Assembly: GCA_033002965.1 (NCBI GenBank)
Contig: JAURVB010004724.1
Span: 62,001 to 126,000 of the forward strand
DNA from: Piper betle
Lineage: Eukaryota > Streptophyta > Magnoliopsida > Piperales > Piperaceae
Reading direction: 5' to 3'
DNA length: 64,000 bases
A program made the position numbers and the translations under genes. Under the pieces are notes generated by a model, which made no database searches, was not told the DNA's origin, and was given only the letters and a program-made list of their open reading frames with translations. Below, piece after piece: positions 51,438 through 61,855 of the stretch (position 1 is the first letter of the stretch; the number at the start of each line of letters is the position of its first letter).

Positions 51438-51449
51438 AGGTATCAGAGC
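51438..51449 (+). promoter_or_regulatory. Primer-binding site, initiator Met tRNA type
   Basis: The string aggtatcagagc, beginning 1 bp after the LTR, matches the plant tggtatcagagc primer-binding consensus except at its first base. Confidence 0.85.
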
Positions 51450-51520
51450 TAGTTTACGACCAAGTTCAAGTGCAATTGAGAGACAGCACGCATTGAACAG
51501 TGGTTCGCGGATTCGATCAC

Positions 51521-54169
51521 ATGGACACACGATCGACAGATGCTCTCAGGGAGAGGGTGGCACGGCTGGAGGTGTTGGTTGGAGGGCCAACCAATGGTGA
51601 GGATAATAATCACACGATGTTTAATCGGTTGGAAACCCTAGCCGGTATGGTGGAACGGGTTGCTGATGCACCAGAATCCAGTGCAGTGCATGAGGATGGA
51701 TTGGCTGAGATGGTGGAGAATCTCAGGGCAGGTTTGAAGGAAATTCGTTCAGAAATGGCTCTTCTGAAGCGGGCAGTACTAAACCAGCCTCAGCACTTTG
51801 TTGCTGACCAGGTAGCCGAAATCCCAGGAAGGTTTAAGGTGTCGGAGCCAATGAAATTCAGTGGAATCCGATTATCAAAAGATCTGGAGAATTTCATCTG
51901 GGAGATGGAGGAATATTTTCGAGCTACCATGATTCCTACTCATAGGCAAGTCTCGATTGCCAGTATGTTTCTAACTGGCGACGCCAAATTGTGGTGGCGA
52001 ACACGCACCGAGGACGGAGAGAAGGCTGGACGTCCTAGGATTGAGACTTGGGGGAATATGAGGGAACAACTTAGGAATTAGTTCTTGCAGACCAATACAG
52101 CTTGGATAGCAAGGGAGGCTTTGAAGAAGCTTCGAAAAACTTGAACAGTACGAGAATACGTCAATCAGTTCAGCTTATGTCTTTTGGCTATTCAGGACAT
52201 GTCAGAAAGTGATAAACTCTTCAATTTTGTGTCTGGATTGCAACCTTGGGCGCAGGTGGAGTTGAAGCGGCAAAAGGTGCAGGACTTGCAAACCGCATTA
52301 GGTGCTGCTGATGCCCTAGTAGACTTGCAGACTGCTGCTTGTCCGGGTGGAAGTGACTGAGTTTCCAAGGAAGGCAAGGCGGTGGGGAGTGACTGGAGGT
52401 CATTCAAGCCGAGACCAAAGGAGAGGAAGAGGGTTTTTCCTAGGGCCGAACCAGGAAATCCCCAGGTTGTTGAGGTGAGGAGGTTGCAGTGTTACACATG
52501 TGGCGGACCTCACAAGGCCAGGGAGTGCCCGAACAATCCGAAGGGGAAGATGGTGACGATGCAGGCCGAGGAAAGTTCTGATTCAGATGAGCCAGCTCGT
52601 ATGTCGACGTTACAGATGATAGGAGCTCTGAGAGTTGAACAGCCTAAACGGGGAAGTTTGGGGTTGATGTATGTTCCAGTGACTTTGAATGGAAGACGGG
52701 TTTCAGTATTGGTTGACACGGGGGCAATGCACAGCTTTGTTTCAACAAAGGTGGCGGGTCAATTGAGACTGAAATCGAGGGTTACTACCAGCGGGATGAA
52801 GGCTGTGAATTCGCCGGTGAAGCAGGTTCAGGGTGTAGCTCGTGGAGTACAGATCTGCTTGGGGGAGTTCAGTGGCTGAGCTGATTTCATGGTTGCAGAA
52901 ATTGATGACTTTGAGGTGATACTCGGTAACAATTTCTTGATGTCAGCTTGTGTAGGTGTGCTACCACACTTGGGTGGAGTGATGGTGATGTCCGGGGGCA
53001 GTGGTTGCTTCGTGAGGGGACATAGCATATCTACAGGGGTAGTAGATCTTGAGTCTGGTGTGGGGCTGCTTGCCGGATTGCAGGTGGTGGATACCGCAAT
53101 GGAGCCAGAAACCCTAATGGGGGTGTTGTCTTCCGAGCAGCTTGGAGGGAGCTGTGGCGACTTGGTAGTGAAGGCCAAGGCCCCAACCCGGGTATCGGTG
53201 GTGGTACCTAGAGGACGTGTGGAGTCCGTTGGGCAAGTTGGCAAGGTGTGTGTGGTCCAGCTGGGTGTGAATCAGTTGGATGATGTTGCCGTAATCCGGG
53301 AGGCAGATTTCTTGAAGGTAGCGAGCGACTTCAAGGAGTGATACAGGGGTTACGAGAGTGAGATAAAAATGAGCAGGGGTAAGCTCTATACTCTTGTTCG
53401 AGGAGTTCATCCATGGAGTTGGATTGGAACAGCGAGAGCTCACTTCCATCAGTTGAAGTTACGAACTGGTGATGAGATGCCGGGGAGATCATCATGTTGG
53501 AACTACCATCTGACGGCGGTGAGGTGTCGACAAAAGATCAGTTCTTTCCCAGTGTGCGAGGGGATGTTCTTGCTGAACAGGGTCTATATGTCTAGAGCCT
53601 TCATGGGGGATTCACAACCATGTTTGACCAGGGCTGCTATAGATCTACGATGGACTGATCGAGTAAGTGCTGAATCCGGGATGAGGGTTACACTTACGGT
53701 GTTTGGTTTACTGGGGGGTGAATCAGACGTCTCTCTCTCCACTTGTCTAGAGAGACAGCCACTAGATGAGGTGAGTTCGTGTTGGGCTGATTACCAACAG
53801 TGCTTTACATGGAGGAAGAGAAAAATAGTCGGAGTTGTTGAAATACTGGCTGCATTGCAATGTCTTAGAGATGATTCAAGCCAGCAATTCTCAGGACCAC
53901 GGGGAGTTGTTTGGTCGAATTGGACTCGAAATTTGATGGCTGGAGCATATGGCCGATGTAAGCGTGTGGGGATACATGCAAGGTTTGGAGCTAGCAAGAC
54001 CGGGGATGATGCAATGGCAGAGCTGGGACCACGGCGCGGCGTGTCTTTGGTACATAGAGTGGAGACGGTGCCGTGGGGAGAGGTATTCGACTTGTTATTG
54101 AAGGGGGCAGTCCTTACTTCCGATGAGGACATCGGCTTTCATTGGTGGGGGAGGATGTCACATACGTGA
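51521..54169 (+). pseudogene. Decayed gag-protease polyprotein of the gypsy element
   Basis: One reading frame runs from ATG 51,521 to TGA 54,167-54,169, interrupted only by in-frame stops at 52,079, 52,142, 52,358, 52,877 and 53,339; no frameshift is needed. Order: N-terminal coiled-coil-like Gag segment; Gag core with KFSGIRLSKDLENF, LTGDAKLWWR and, after two stops, TVREYVNQFS; zinc knuckle CYTCGGPHKAREC at about 52,493-52,531; aspartic protease with VLVDTGAMHSFVS at about 52,706-52,744 and FEVILGNNFL about 66 codons later. After the last stop a 276-codon open segment without recognised domains reaches into the 3' LTR. Gag packages element RNA and the protease would process it; polymerase functions would have to come from another element. 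Confidence 0.85.
54143..54155 (+). promoter_or_regulatory. Polypurine tract
   Basis: The string tggtgggggagga directly precedes the TG of the 3' LTR, the expected plus-strand priming site. Confidence 0.8.
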
Positions 54170-56230
54170 TTCATGGGCGTGCCGGGAACTAGGGTTTGGG
54201 TGTTGTCCCTAGGTGTCCCGCGTCCATGATGGGGGTAGCGGTGGCTATCCGAGTGGTGGAAACAACATTCGGAGGCTAACCCGTGTTGAGTTGCAGGTTG
54301 CAAACCGAGGTGCACGGGCTACTGTGTGATCGAGCATGGCTATGGAGCATGGCGTCGGGTTACAGCAGGGGTGTCGGCACGTGGGTCGGTATTTGGTGTA
54401 TCGAGCATGTGGCCGAGTCCAGTCGAGAAACCTCCAGTTGCTGCTGATCGGTGTTTGGGTCGGCATATCGAGGTTGTGGTACAACCGTGGACCGAGCAGG
54501 CTACCGAGCCGAGTACGCAGCATAGGATGCCGAACATTCGCTAGTACCGAGCAAAATTGCGGAACTGTGCTGGAAAACTGTACCGAGCACTGTAGCGGCG
54601 AGCGCGCTGTTGTGCGCGCAAGGAGCGACAGGCGCGCTGCTGTGCGAGCGTGCGGGCGTGAGCGGGCGCGCGATGGCGCGCGCTGTTGTTCGCGCGAGCG
54701 GGCGCTCGTAGGTGTGCACGCAGACGCACGAGCGGGCAGATGCTGGTGGACGCGACAGTGCATGGGCATGCACGAGCGGTGGTGCTGGTTCAGGGCGATG
54801 TTGGTGGGCCATTGCTGGTAGTTGGTCGGTGAATTGCTGCAGGAGGTTGAGCCATGTTTGGACGGTGCTGGGGTCGAGCCGGCGGGCGCGACGGGATGAC
54901 CAGCGGTGCAGCCAAGGCGGTTTGTGATAAACATCCATGGACGTTGCTGGGGGTGTATCTTGGTGGAAGATATGATCCATATCCAGACGTGGAGGCTGCA
55001 ACAGACTTCTGAAGATAACCACAAGGCCGTTGGGAAGAACCTGGACGTGGTGTGCTGCTAGGTTGCTGGATATGGTGGGGATTGCAGATCTTTGTGGATA
55101 AAGATGCTGGCAAATATCCGGAGTTATCTGAAATCAGAAGGATGTGGTGCATATATATGCATGGGGTTATGCTGGAAAAAGGAGGGCGTGTGATTCAGGA
55201 GGAATCAGGCCAGATCCGAAGAGAAGACTCTTGAGTTCAGAGTCGGAACTCAGAGAGGAGGATCGAGTCTTTGGAGGTCGGTGGATCAGGAGAGATCGAG
55301 TCCGGGATTGGTTGCTCGAGAGATCTGGAGATCAGGAGATCAGGAGATTGAGGAGAGATCGAAAGATTGAGAGGCCAGATCAAGGAGAAACGTGGGAGTG
55401 GATCAAGAGTGGAATCGAGTCCGGTGAGGAGGAGAGTTCCTGAGATTCCAGGCGTGTTCTCTTGTGAGAAAACAGCGTGGTGCGGCTGGTGAGAAAGAAG
55501 CGTGGAGTTGCTGCAGCCGGTGTTTGTGGTGAGCGCTGGAAGTTCATCGGCTTGCTGGAATCCAGGTATGCGTTGTTAGATTGCTGGTGTTGGCAATCGG
55601 GGATAGGATTACTCGGGGAGTAGTTCTTGTGTGCCATTGTATTTGTGGGTACATTGGGCGAGGCTGTGGGGGCTATCCACGAGCCGAGCAGGTGCTTGAG
55701 AGGAGAATTCGAGTGCTTGTAAAATCCTTATGATCGGGTGAATGATATAAGGTTGGGAAGTGTTTTCCCGTAATCTGTGGTTTGCTTGTTGGCTGTCGTT
55801 TTAGGCAGGGAACTTCTGTATCCGAGGTCGCGGTCGAGGTTTACAAGGCACGCAGTTGAGGGGACTGGTGCTGAGACGAGCAAGGGCAGACTGCACGAAC
55901 CCAGGGTGTGTTGCTGGCTGGGCGATCGGGCAGTGCTGTGTGGGGGTGCTGTTTGACTTCTGGAACAGCCTATCGGCAAGGCGTGTCGGTAGCTAGAAGT
56001 GCTGTGTCGGTGTTTGGTGCGGTACTAATACACGGTGATTGAGCGAAGGGTTGAAGGCAGCAACCTCGGGGTGTTTAGGTTGGCCGAACACAGGTGGTGT
56101 TGGCGTGTAGGCTTCCGTAGTCTCTTCAAAGCTGCATTCTTGGTGTTAGGATGGTGTTCTCGGGTCGAGAATATGCCGCGCGGACTGGTTAGGGCGGAAA
56201 AATTTCGGTCCTTGAATCAGGCCCGTGACA
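54156..56230 (+). repeat. 3' LTR of the gypsy-type element
   Basis: Begins TGTCACATACG and ends GCCCGTGACA. In the first 250 bp I count about 11 single-base differences from the 5' LTR; later parts look more similar. The TATA-like string lies at 55,150-55,160. Confidence 0.93.
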
Positions 56231-56427
56231 TACCTTGGGCAACCCAACCGCCCTAAGCCCAATAATGGCTCTGCTGGTCGCCATTATTTTTCAATGTTTC
56301 TGTTGTAACGACGAGGCTTATTTCTTAATTGGAGCATTACAATCACCATTTTCGAGCTTTAGAATATGTGAAATATTATAATTCAATAAAATAAAAATGA
56401 CAAAAAATTCACTTGAGTTTATTCCAG
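56231..56427 (+). repeat. Dispersed repeat, direct copy resuming after the gypsy element
   Basis: Continues segmental duplication copy 2 after the retrotransposon: tgggcaacccaaccgccc through acttgagtttattcc matches 36,176-36,383. It then breaks into unrelated sequence carrying the zinc-finger gene. Confidence 0.8.
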
Positions 56428-56633
56428 TAAATGATTATGAACGCAAGAACATCAGGATTCCTCCATTACACTTCTTACAAAGTGATCTAAATACAGATAC
56501 AGTTCATCTTTGCAATCCTCTGATCATTGGGATGTTAAATTTTCGCGTAGAATGCCTTAATGTGAGAATTGATGCTTGCATAATAGATATTTTACAAGAA
56601 TATCTAAATATCTAAAAACTAAAGATTAAGATT

Positions 56634-57044
56634 TCATTGCAAGTTTACTTCTGGTTTGTAAGGGTTCATATATGAAGATATGAGACTTGATCTTGGAGGA
56701 GGAAGTGCATCTTCTACCATGCCAGCAGTATGCATCAAGCCCAACAGCCTTCCAATGCCCCTATAACCGTTCTTCAGGGAATACCTCCGGATGTACTCGT
56801 GTCTTGTGGGATACCAACAACCGCTTTTCTGGGACGGCGAAACGACAATTTTTGACTGGACATACGTATGGTCTTGGGGCAGGTCCGTGAATTCGTCGGA
56901 CATGATCATCGAGCTGATCCTCTCCCTGGCCACCCAGTTACAAGTGCTACACAAAATAGCTCGCTTATGTTTTTGTATATGCCGCGTCAACTCACGCAAT
57001 TTATGAAACGGTGTGTTGCAAATGTTGCAGACAAAACGTTTCAT
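56634..57044 (-). CDS. Small C2H2 zinc-finger protein, hypothetical, 136 residues
   Basis: One C2H2 finger is seen at residues 6-26 (Cys6, Cys9, His22, His26; CX2CX12HX3H), followed by a lone CX2C (Cys32, Cys35). The rest has no domain I recognise. A nucleic-acid-binding role is possible from the finger alone. Gene-like context supports it: on the minus strand a TATA motif TATATAAATA (57,847-57,838) and a second TATATAAG (57,808-57,801) are followed by a CT-rich leader. A donor CG|GTAAGTG (57,694/57,693) and an acceptor gattgcag (ending 57,077) then frame a 617-bp 5' UTR intron just upstream of the ATG. The block 56,428-57,892 is absent from segmental copy 1 and lies between two copies of the same ~165-bp repeat. 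It could be a fragment of a larger gene. Confidence 0.55.
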   Translation of the reverse strand: MKRFVCNICNTPFHKLRELTRHIQKHKRAILCSTCNWVARERISSMIMSDEFTDLPQDHTYVQSKIVVSPSQKSGCWYPTRHEYIRRYSLKNGYRGIGRLLGLMHTAGMVEDALPPPRSSLISSYMNPYKPEVNLQ

Positions 57045-57529
57045 GGCAGATGTTGAAAATTAACTGCTTTTAAGCCCTGCAATCTCAAGAAAAGGATAAT
57101 TGAACAAAATTGAAATTGAATCGTTTGAGGTGATAAAAAAACACACTCTGAAAGAAACAAGCGCCAAACAAACAAAATCAAATACCCATATCAAAATTTG
57201 AGAATTTCTGATACACAAACCAATTACCGATTGCATGAAACATCCTAACTATATGTGCAAGCAAATTACTGAGAAACCGATGATTCTATACATAAGAGGT
57301 TACAAGCAAATTGATCCTCGGAAGCCAAACACAGCGAGAGATAAGCTGCATGCACGTTGTCAAGAACTGTGAGACATGTTGCATTTTCATTTATCAATTG
57401 TAATCTCATGCAACTTTAAAGAACAAAAAAGTCACTGCAAGAAGAGAGGCAAACACTAAAATCTACCAATTCCATGGAATCTTGACGAAGGAGTTGAGAA
57501 AGAATAGGTTCTTGATTAAACTATCCAAG

Positions 57530-57774
57530 AACAGTAAAATGCGACGTACCGAGGTTTCTCGTCAAGGAGGAACACTTTCCGGAGACCTGACAAAGAGAGA
57601 TAGGGATCCGCCTTATTGTGAGACTGGCCTCGTCGTGAGAGAGAACAGTAAAATGCGACGTACCGAGGTTTCTCGTCAAGGAGGAACACTTACCGGAGAC
57701 CTGACAAAGAGAGAGAGGGATCCGCCTTGTTGTGAGATTACCGAAAAGCAGACTGGCCTCGTCGTGAGAGAGAG
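57530..57774. repeat. Tandem duplication in the zinc-finger gene leader (114 bp and ~130 bp units)
   Basis: aacagtaaaatgcgacgtac recurs at 57,530 and 57,644 with about 90 bp of near-identical following sequence; unit 2 has about 14 bp extra (accgaaaagcag). On the minus strand unit 2 holds a perfect donor GGTAAGTG, while the equivalent in unit 1 reads GGAAAGTG. Confidence 0.85.
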
Positions 57775-57837
57775 TTGAATTGAAGAGCGATCAGGATGTC
57801 CTTATATACAACATGGGAGAGTGGAACCCGCTCCCCA

Positions 57838-57847
57838 TATTTATATA
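57838..57847 (-). promoter_or_regulatory. TATA box candidate of the zinc-finger gene
   Basis: Minus strand reads TATATAAATA in a GC-richer setting (followed by tggggagcgggttcc). A second candidate TATATAAG lies at 57,808-57,801. Confidence 0.45.
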
Positions 57848-57892
57848 CTATTCAGAATTACTTTATTTTTCTTTTATTTAAAATCTTTGTTT

Positions 57893-59002
57893 TAGCTGGT
57901 GGGTGGCCATTATTTTTCAACGTTTCTAATGTAACAACGAGGCTTATTTTTTAATTGGAGCATTATAAACACCGTTTTCAAACTTTAGAATATGTCAAAT
58001 ATTATAATTAAAAAAAACAACAAACAATTCACTTGTGTTTATTCCAAATTGTAAGATGTTCAAGTATGGGACTGTGAGTAAAACTCGCTTCGATGAAAAT
58101 TTCGTTGAGCCCCATGGAACTACTTAAAAAATCATTTTGTTGTATTGTTCATGTTTTGGTTGAGAGGTTAACGCGTTCTACTCGACTCATACTACACTAG
58201 AGTCTAAAAACATGGCTTTACTTCTAGCTCTTTCAGCTCAAAATATGTTCTCCACCAGCCATAGGATTCATCCCCTTCAAGGGTTGATTAGTAATCTGAA
58301 AAACTGGGACAGATTCAAGCACGATTCATGGCAAGAATATTAAGCATCATCGTAGGAATAGCCAAGAAATTGATTACACGAATAAAAACTGACTAAATTC
58401 ATAAGAAATAACAAAAGGGTACAAACAAATATTTTTTTGGTGGTTTACAACCTCTCTTATTTGCCACAATTGCATGCTTGAACTTGGTCACAGCCAGTGA
58501 CTATTCTGTTTTGGGAAGGCAAATTCTACAGCATGGAGAAGATTTGCAGCAGAAACCGCACGAGTGGTAGGCATTCTGTACCATAAAAGAGCCACTTTTC
58601 ACCCTCAGAATTCAAATTCTCCAACACAGCGTCTCAATTTTACATTTTTCTTTTAATAAAAAGAATTTTATAGTGCATATAGGCAAACTTACTTAGAGCA
58701 TGCAACAGGTAAAAATAATCCACTGCTAAACAAGCACACAAAGACACCCAATTTCAGTTTCGTTCCAGAAATTTAAACTTGTTCGCCATCAACGATCAAA
58801 TAAATAATATCTAACATCTTTATCCCAGCAAACCCAAAGACAAGGCTTCTGAGTAGTAAGAGCTAAAAAATCTAAATCATACCCATCATAGACAACTGAA
58901 GAAAAATAAGAAGCACCGCACCATAGACAACTCGGATCACCTATTCAAGATCGAATTATACACTTATAAATTGCAAAGTGAACAAAAAAAGGAGACACAT
59001 AC
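57893..59002. repeat. Dispersed repeat copy and gene X fragment, third occurrence
   Basis: 57,893-58,215 repeats 36,210-36,545. 58,240-59,000 repeats about 36,580-37,335, including a diverged copy of the AANLLHAVEFAFPKQ fragment at about 58,620-58,450 that has lost one base and hits a stop soon after FPKQ. Confidence 0.7.
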
Positions 59003-59177
59003 TGCGGAAGGAGGCGAGGGTGTCATGGAAGAGGAGAGACTTCAGGCTCTTGGGGACCCTGCTGTACGCCCGGCGGAGTTTGGAGCTCAATTCGGAACAA
59101 GTTAAAGGGTAGGTGGCGATGAGGGTGATCACTTCTGACAGACCCAAGTGGTGGCACCTCTCCAAAGCCTCTATCAC
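59003..59177 (-). pseudogene. Gene X exon 1, copy 2, start codon lost
   Basis: A 58-codon open exon (IEALERCHHLGLSEVIT continuing to SLLFHDTLASFR) ending at a good donor CGCA|GTATGT (59,003/59,002). At the position where the copies at 37.4 kb and 59.8 kb have ATGGAGGCG, this copy has ATAGAGGCT, so the initiator Met is lost although the rest of the exon is open. Function not recognised. Confidence 0.6.
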
Positions 59178-59645
59178 ATATGTCTAGATGGCGAGGCAAA
59201 GCTGAGCTAAGCAGGGAAGAAACGAAAGACGCTATTATAATGGGAACAAAAAGCTCTTGGGTGAAGAAGAGGGTGGAAGAAGTAGTCCATCAGGTGTAGG
59301 ATCCCAAAGATTTGGAGATTTTCGATGCACTACGTGCTGAAGAAAATTTTCTATTACAACCGAACGCCAGGAAACTTAAATTTTTGCGCTTGCAAATGAC
59401 ATACATTACCTTGCCTATTTGAACTTTAATCAAAACTTCAAATCAAGCATATTTTTTTGAAATGGCATTGAGCCAAATCCATCTACAAAAACTCTACGAG
59501 CTTCAAAAGATTATATAGCATATTGTGGGCCGCAGGGGCCCTTGGGGAAAAAATAAAAAAAAATGACTATTTTATAATCGAGTTATTTTAGTCGAATGTA
59601 AGTCGAGCATGATTGAGTTCAACTCGAGAATAAGGGTTGCTCTCA

Positions 59646-60250
59646 CTAATGTAAGAGGAGGGACTGCAGGTTCTTGGGGACCTTGCTGTATTCCTGGCGA
59701 AGTATGGTGCTCGATTCGGAACAGGCAACAAGGGTTGGTGGCGAGGAGGGTGAACTCTCTATCACATTAAAATGAGGCGATGAGGCTTCCGACAGACCAA
59801 GTGGTGGAACCTCTCCAACGCCTCCATCACATATGTCTATGTGGCGAAGCAAAGCTAAGCTAAGCACCCATGAAACAAAAGACGCCATTAAAATGAGAAC
59901 ATAAAGCTCTTGGTTGAAAGACGCCTCCACCACTTATGTCCAGATGGCGAAGCTAAGCTAAGCTAAACACCGAAGAAACAAGAGACGCCTTTAATCCGAG
60001 AACAAAAAGCTCTTAGGTGAAGAAGAAGGTGGAAGAAGTAGTCCGGCTCCCAAAAATTTGGAGAATTTCGATGCACTTCTCACAAAAACTAGAATTTTAT
60101 GTACAATTTTCTATTACAACCGAACACCTGGAAACTAAAATTTTTGCGCTTACAAATGACATACATAACCTCGTCTATTTGAATTTTAATCAAAACTTCA
60201 AATCAAAACTCTACAAGCTTCAAAAGATTATATAGCATAGTGTGGGGACC
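59646..60250 (-). pseudogene. Gene X exon 1 region, copy 3, degenerate
   Basis: Diverged repeat of the preceding block. ATGGAGGCGTTGGAGAGG is present near 59,827, but indels break the frame soon after the start (…HLVCRKPHR). The tail still resembles the intact exon (YSKVPKNLQSLLLH versus YSRVPKSLKSLLFH). The flank to 60,250 repeats 37,500-37,800. Confidence 0.6.
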
Positions 60251-60407
60251 CTTGGGCAAAAAAAATTTGAGCAGTTACAGATGGGTTTTGATGAAGCCAG
60301 GCATCAAACACTGTAGCGTTTAAGATATGAATTTCAACAGTTACCTAGCAATTTTGAAGAGCGATCTGTCTCTCATATTTTAAAGCATAAAACCTAAGAT
60401 ATATGTA

Positions 60408-61130
60408 ACCAGTGTCGCCATTCCTTAGACTGGCCATCCTCTCTGTAAGGCTCCAGGAACCAAATAAATTGCAACAACGGAGGTTGTAGTAGTAAGCGTA
60501 AATATCATTGTCTCGTATCTCTGCATAAGATGAACGGTGACGTATAAATCTAAGTTTCTATATCCTTTAAAATAGCTAGTCATTTTATAGTGAAGCATGT
60601 GACCTATTTTTACGTAGTATCAAAGCCAATGCCTCATTGGACAAAAGATTTAGTTTTGGATTAAAAGAGGCCCGTGACATCTATTGTGAGTTTCTTTTCG
60701 TTGTTTAAAGTCCCTTTTGTTTCAGAGCTTGGGTAGGGGCCCAAAGGGCCCAACACGAGCACCATAACCATCAGCAACCCTTGCCTCCATCACACATCCA
60801 CTTGAAGGAACAAAATGAATATTCATTCAACAACACTGAGTTATCAAGAGCATGATGCATTTCTGGGCAAGAATATCCTTGTCATAATTGGAAAGCAAAA
60901 ACTCAATTCTATTGGCATAAATGTCAACAATCAACCATGCCAAGATAAGGTACTAATTGATTTTCATCAATTTTGCTGCTCATCCGTTCCACCCACAAAC
61001 AAAAATGAAAAAAATGAACAAATGCTCACCATTCCCTTGTAGATTACCCCACCATCTATTAGTACTACGATTACAATGATTAGCCATGGCCCTTGCTCCG
61101 TAAGATAAGATGCAACCTCTCATCTGTTGT
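60408..61130 (-). pseudogene. Gene Y fragments, third copy, degenerate
   Basis: The final exon (about 60,468-60,409) reads FIWFLEPYREDGQSKEWRH with its stop changed from TGA to TGG and its acceptor changed from cag to caa. The preceding exon (about 60,885-60,760) reads LAQKCIMLLITQCC, then a stop, then MNIHFVPSSGCVMEARVAD. A further upstream exon candidate at about 61,120-61,035 encodes RGCILSYGARAMANHCNRST and ends at a GTGAGC donor. Several independent lesions make it non-functional. Confidence 0.6.
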
Positions 61131-61227
61131 TGAGCAGGAAGAAAAGCAGATATCCAATAAAAGATTATAAAAGCAAGAACAACAGAATTCCTCTAGAACC
61201 CTTCCAACAAAGTTACAGATACAGTTC

Positions 61228-61775
61228 TGTTGAGAAAAATCCCCAAAATTGGAGATCAACCACAACGAACAAAAGTAATAGGAAAATAAGACCTGAGAAA
61301 TAAGGTAAAATAAAACCACAAAAGAGCAGAGATTTAACGTGGAAAACCCTCCTTCAATCGAGAGTCAAAAACTACGAGCAACAACGAACAATTCACTCCT
61401 TCAATCAAAGATTATAGTCATTAAATATATATAGAGATGTATAAGAAGATTACTCACACACCCTATACTATTGAGATTACAAGATTCACTCTCTCTCTCT
61501 CAATACTCCGTATAAGATAAACTCGTGAATATTTTTCCGTCTTCTTTTATCTCTATATCTCTCTATCTCTCTATCTCTCTTTTTCTTATCTTTTCTTCTG
61601 CTTGTCTTGCCTCCTTAGAATGAGGCAAATGAAGCTCAATTTATAGAGAAACTTTGAGACCCTTCAATCTCCATGGAACAACTAACAGCCACCTCTGTTA
61701 ATATTTCGAGATTTCTTTAGTATTTCGAGTGTGACAATGAGCTACATATCATTAATACAATTACACATATTAACA
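61228..61775 (-). repeat. 3' LTR of a Ty1/copia element (548 bp)
   Basis: On the minus strand it begins TGTTAATATGTG and ends TTTTTCTCAACA. It contains (TC)n tracts at about 61,490-61,580 and a TA-rich string near 61,425. The left flank agttc (61,223-61,227) is the candidate target duplication; its partner lies beyond the window. Confidence 0.85.
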
Positions 61776-61788
61776 ATCTCCCACTTGG
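61776..61788 (-). promoter_or_regulatory. Polypurine tract of the copia element
   Basis: Minus strand reads ccaagtgggagat immediately before the LTR TGTT. Confidence 0.75.
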
Positions 61789-61855
61789 AGTCCGATTGAA
61801 ACACTCCAGTCCAAACTCTTCCTCCACTTGTTTGTTGCATGAGTCCACCTGCATG

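Larger units (their letters stand above)
49337..56230 (+). mobile_element. Non-autonomous Ty3/gypsy-type LTR retrotransposon, 6,894 bp
   Basis: Complete LTR-internal-LTR structure inserted in segmental duplication copy 2; copy 1 has the empty site (ccctaccgtgggcaaccc at about 36,170). LTRs are 2,100 bp and 2,075 bp. The internal region of 2,719 bp has an initiator-Met tRNA primer-binding site, a gag-protease frame with five stops, and a G-rich polypurine tract. No reverse transcriptase, RNase H or integrase motif is visible. Flanks are cctac and taccttgg, so only tac is clearly duplicated. Gag type and a CX2CX3HX4C knuckle indicate Ty3/gypsy. Confidence 0.9.

Noticed and set aside
60655..60679. 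aggcccgtgaca, identical to the last 12 bp of the gypsy LTR
   Set aside because: The surrounding sequence aligns with the gene Y intron paralogues (gtgacatct is shared), so a short LTR remnant is not needed to explain it.
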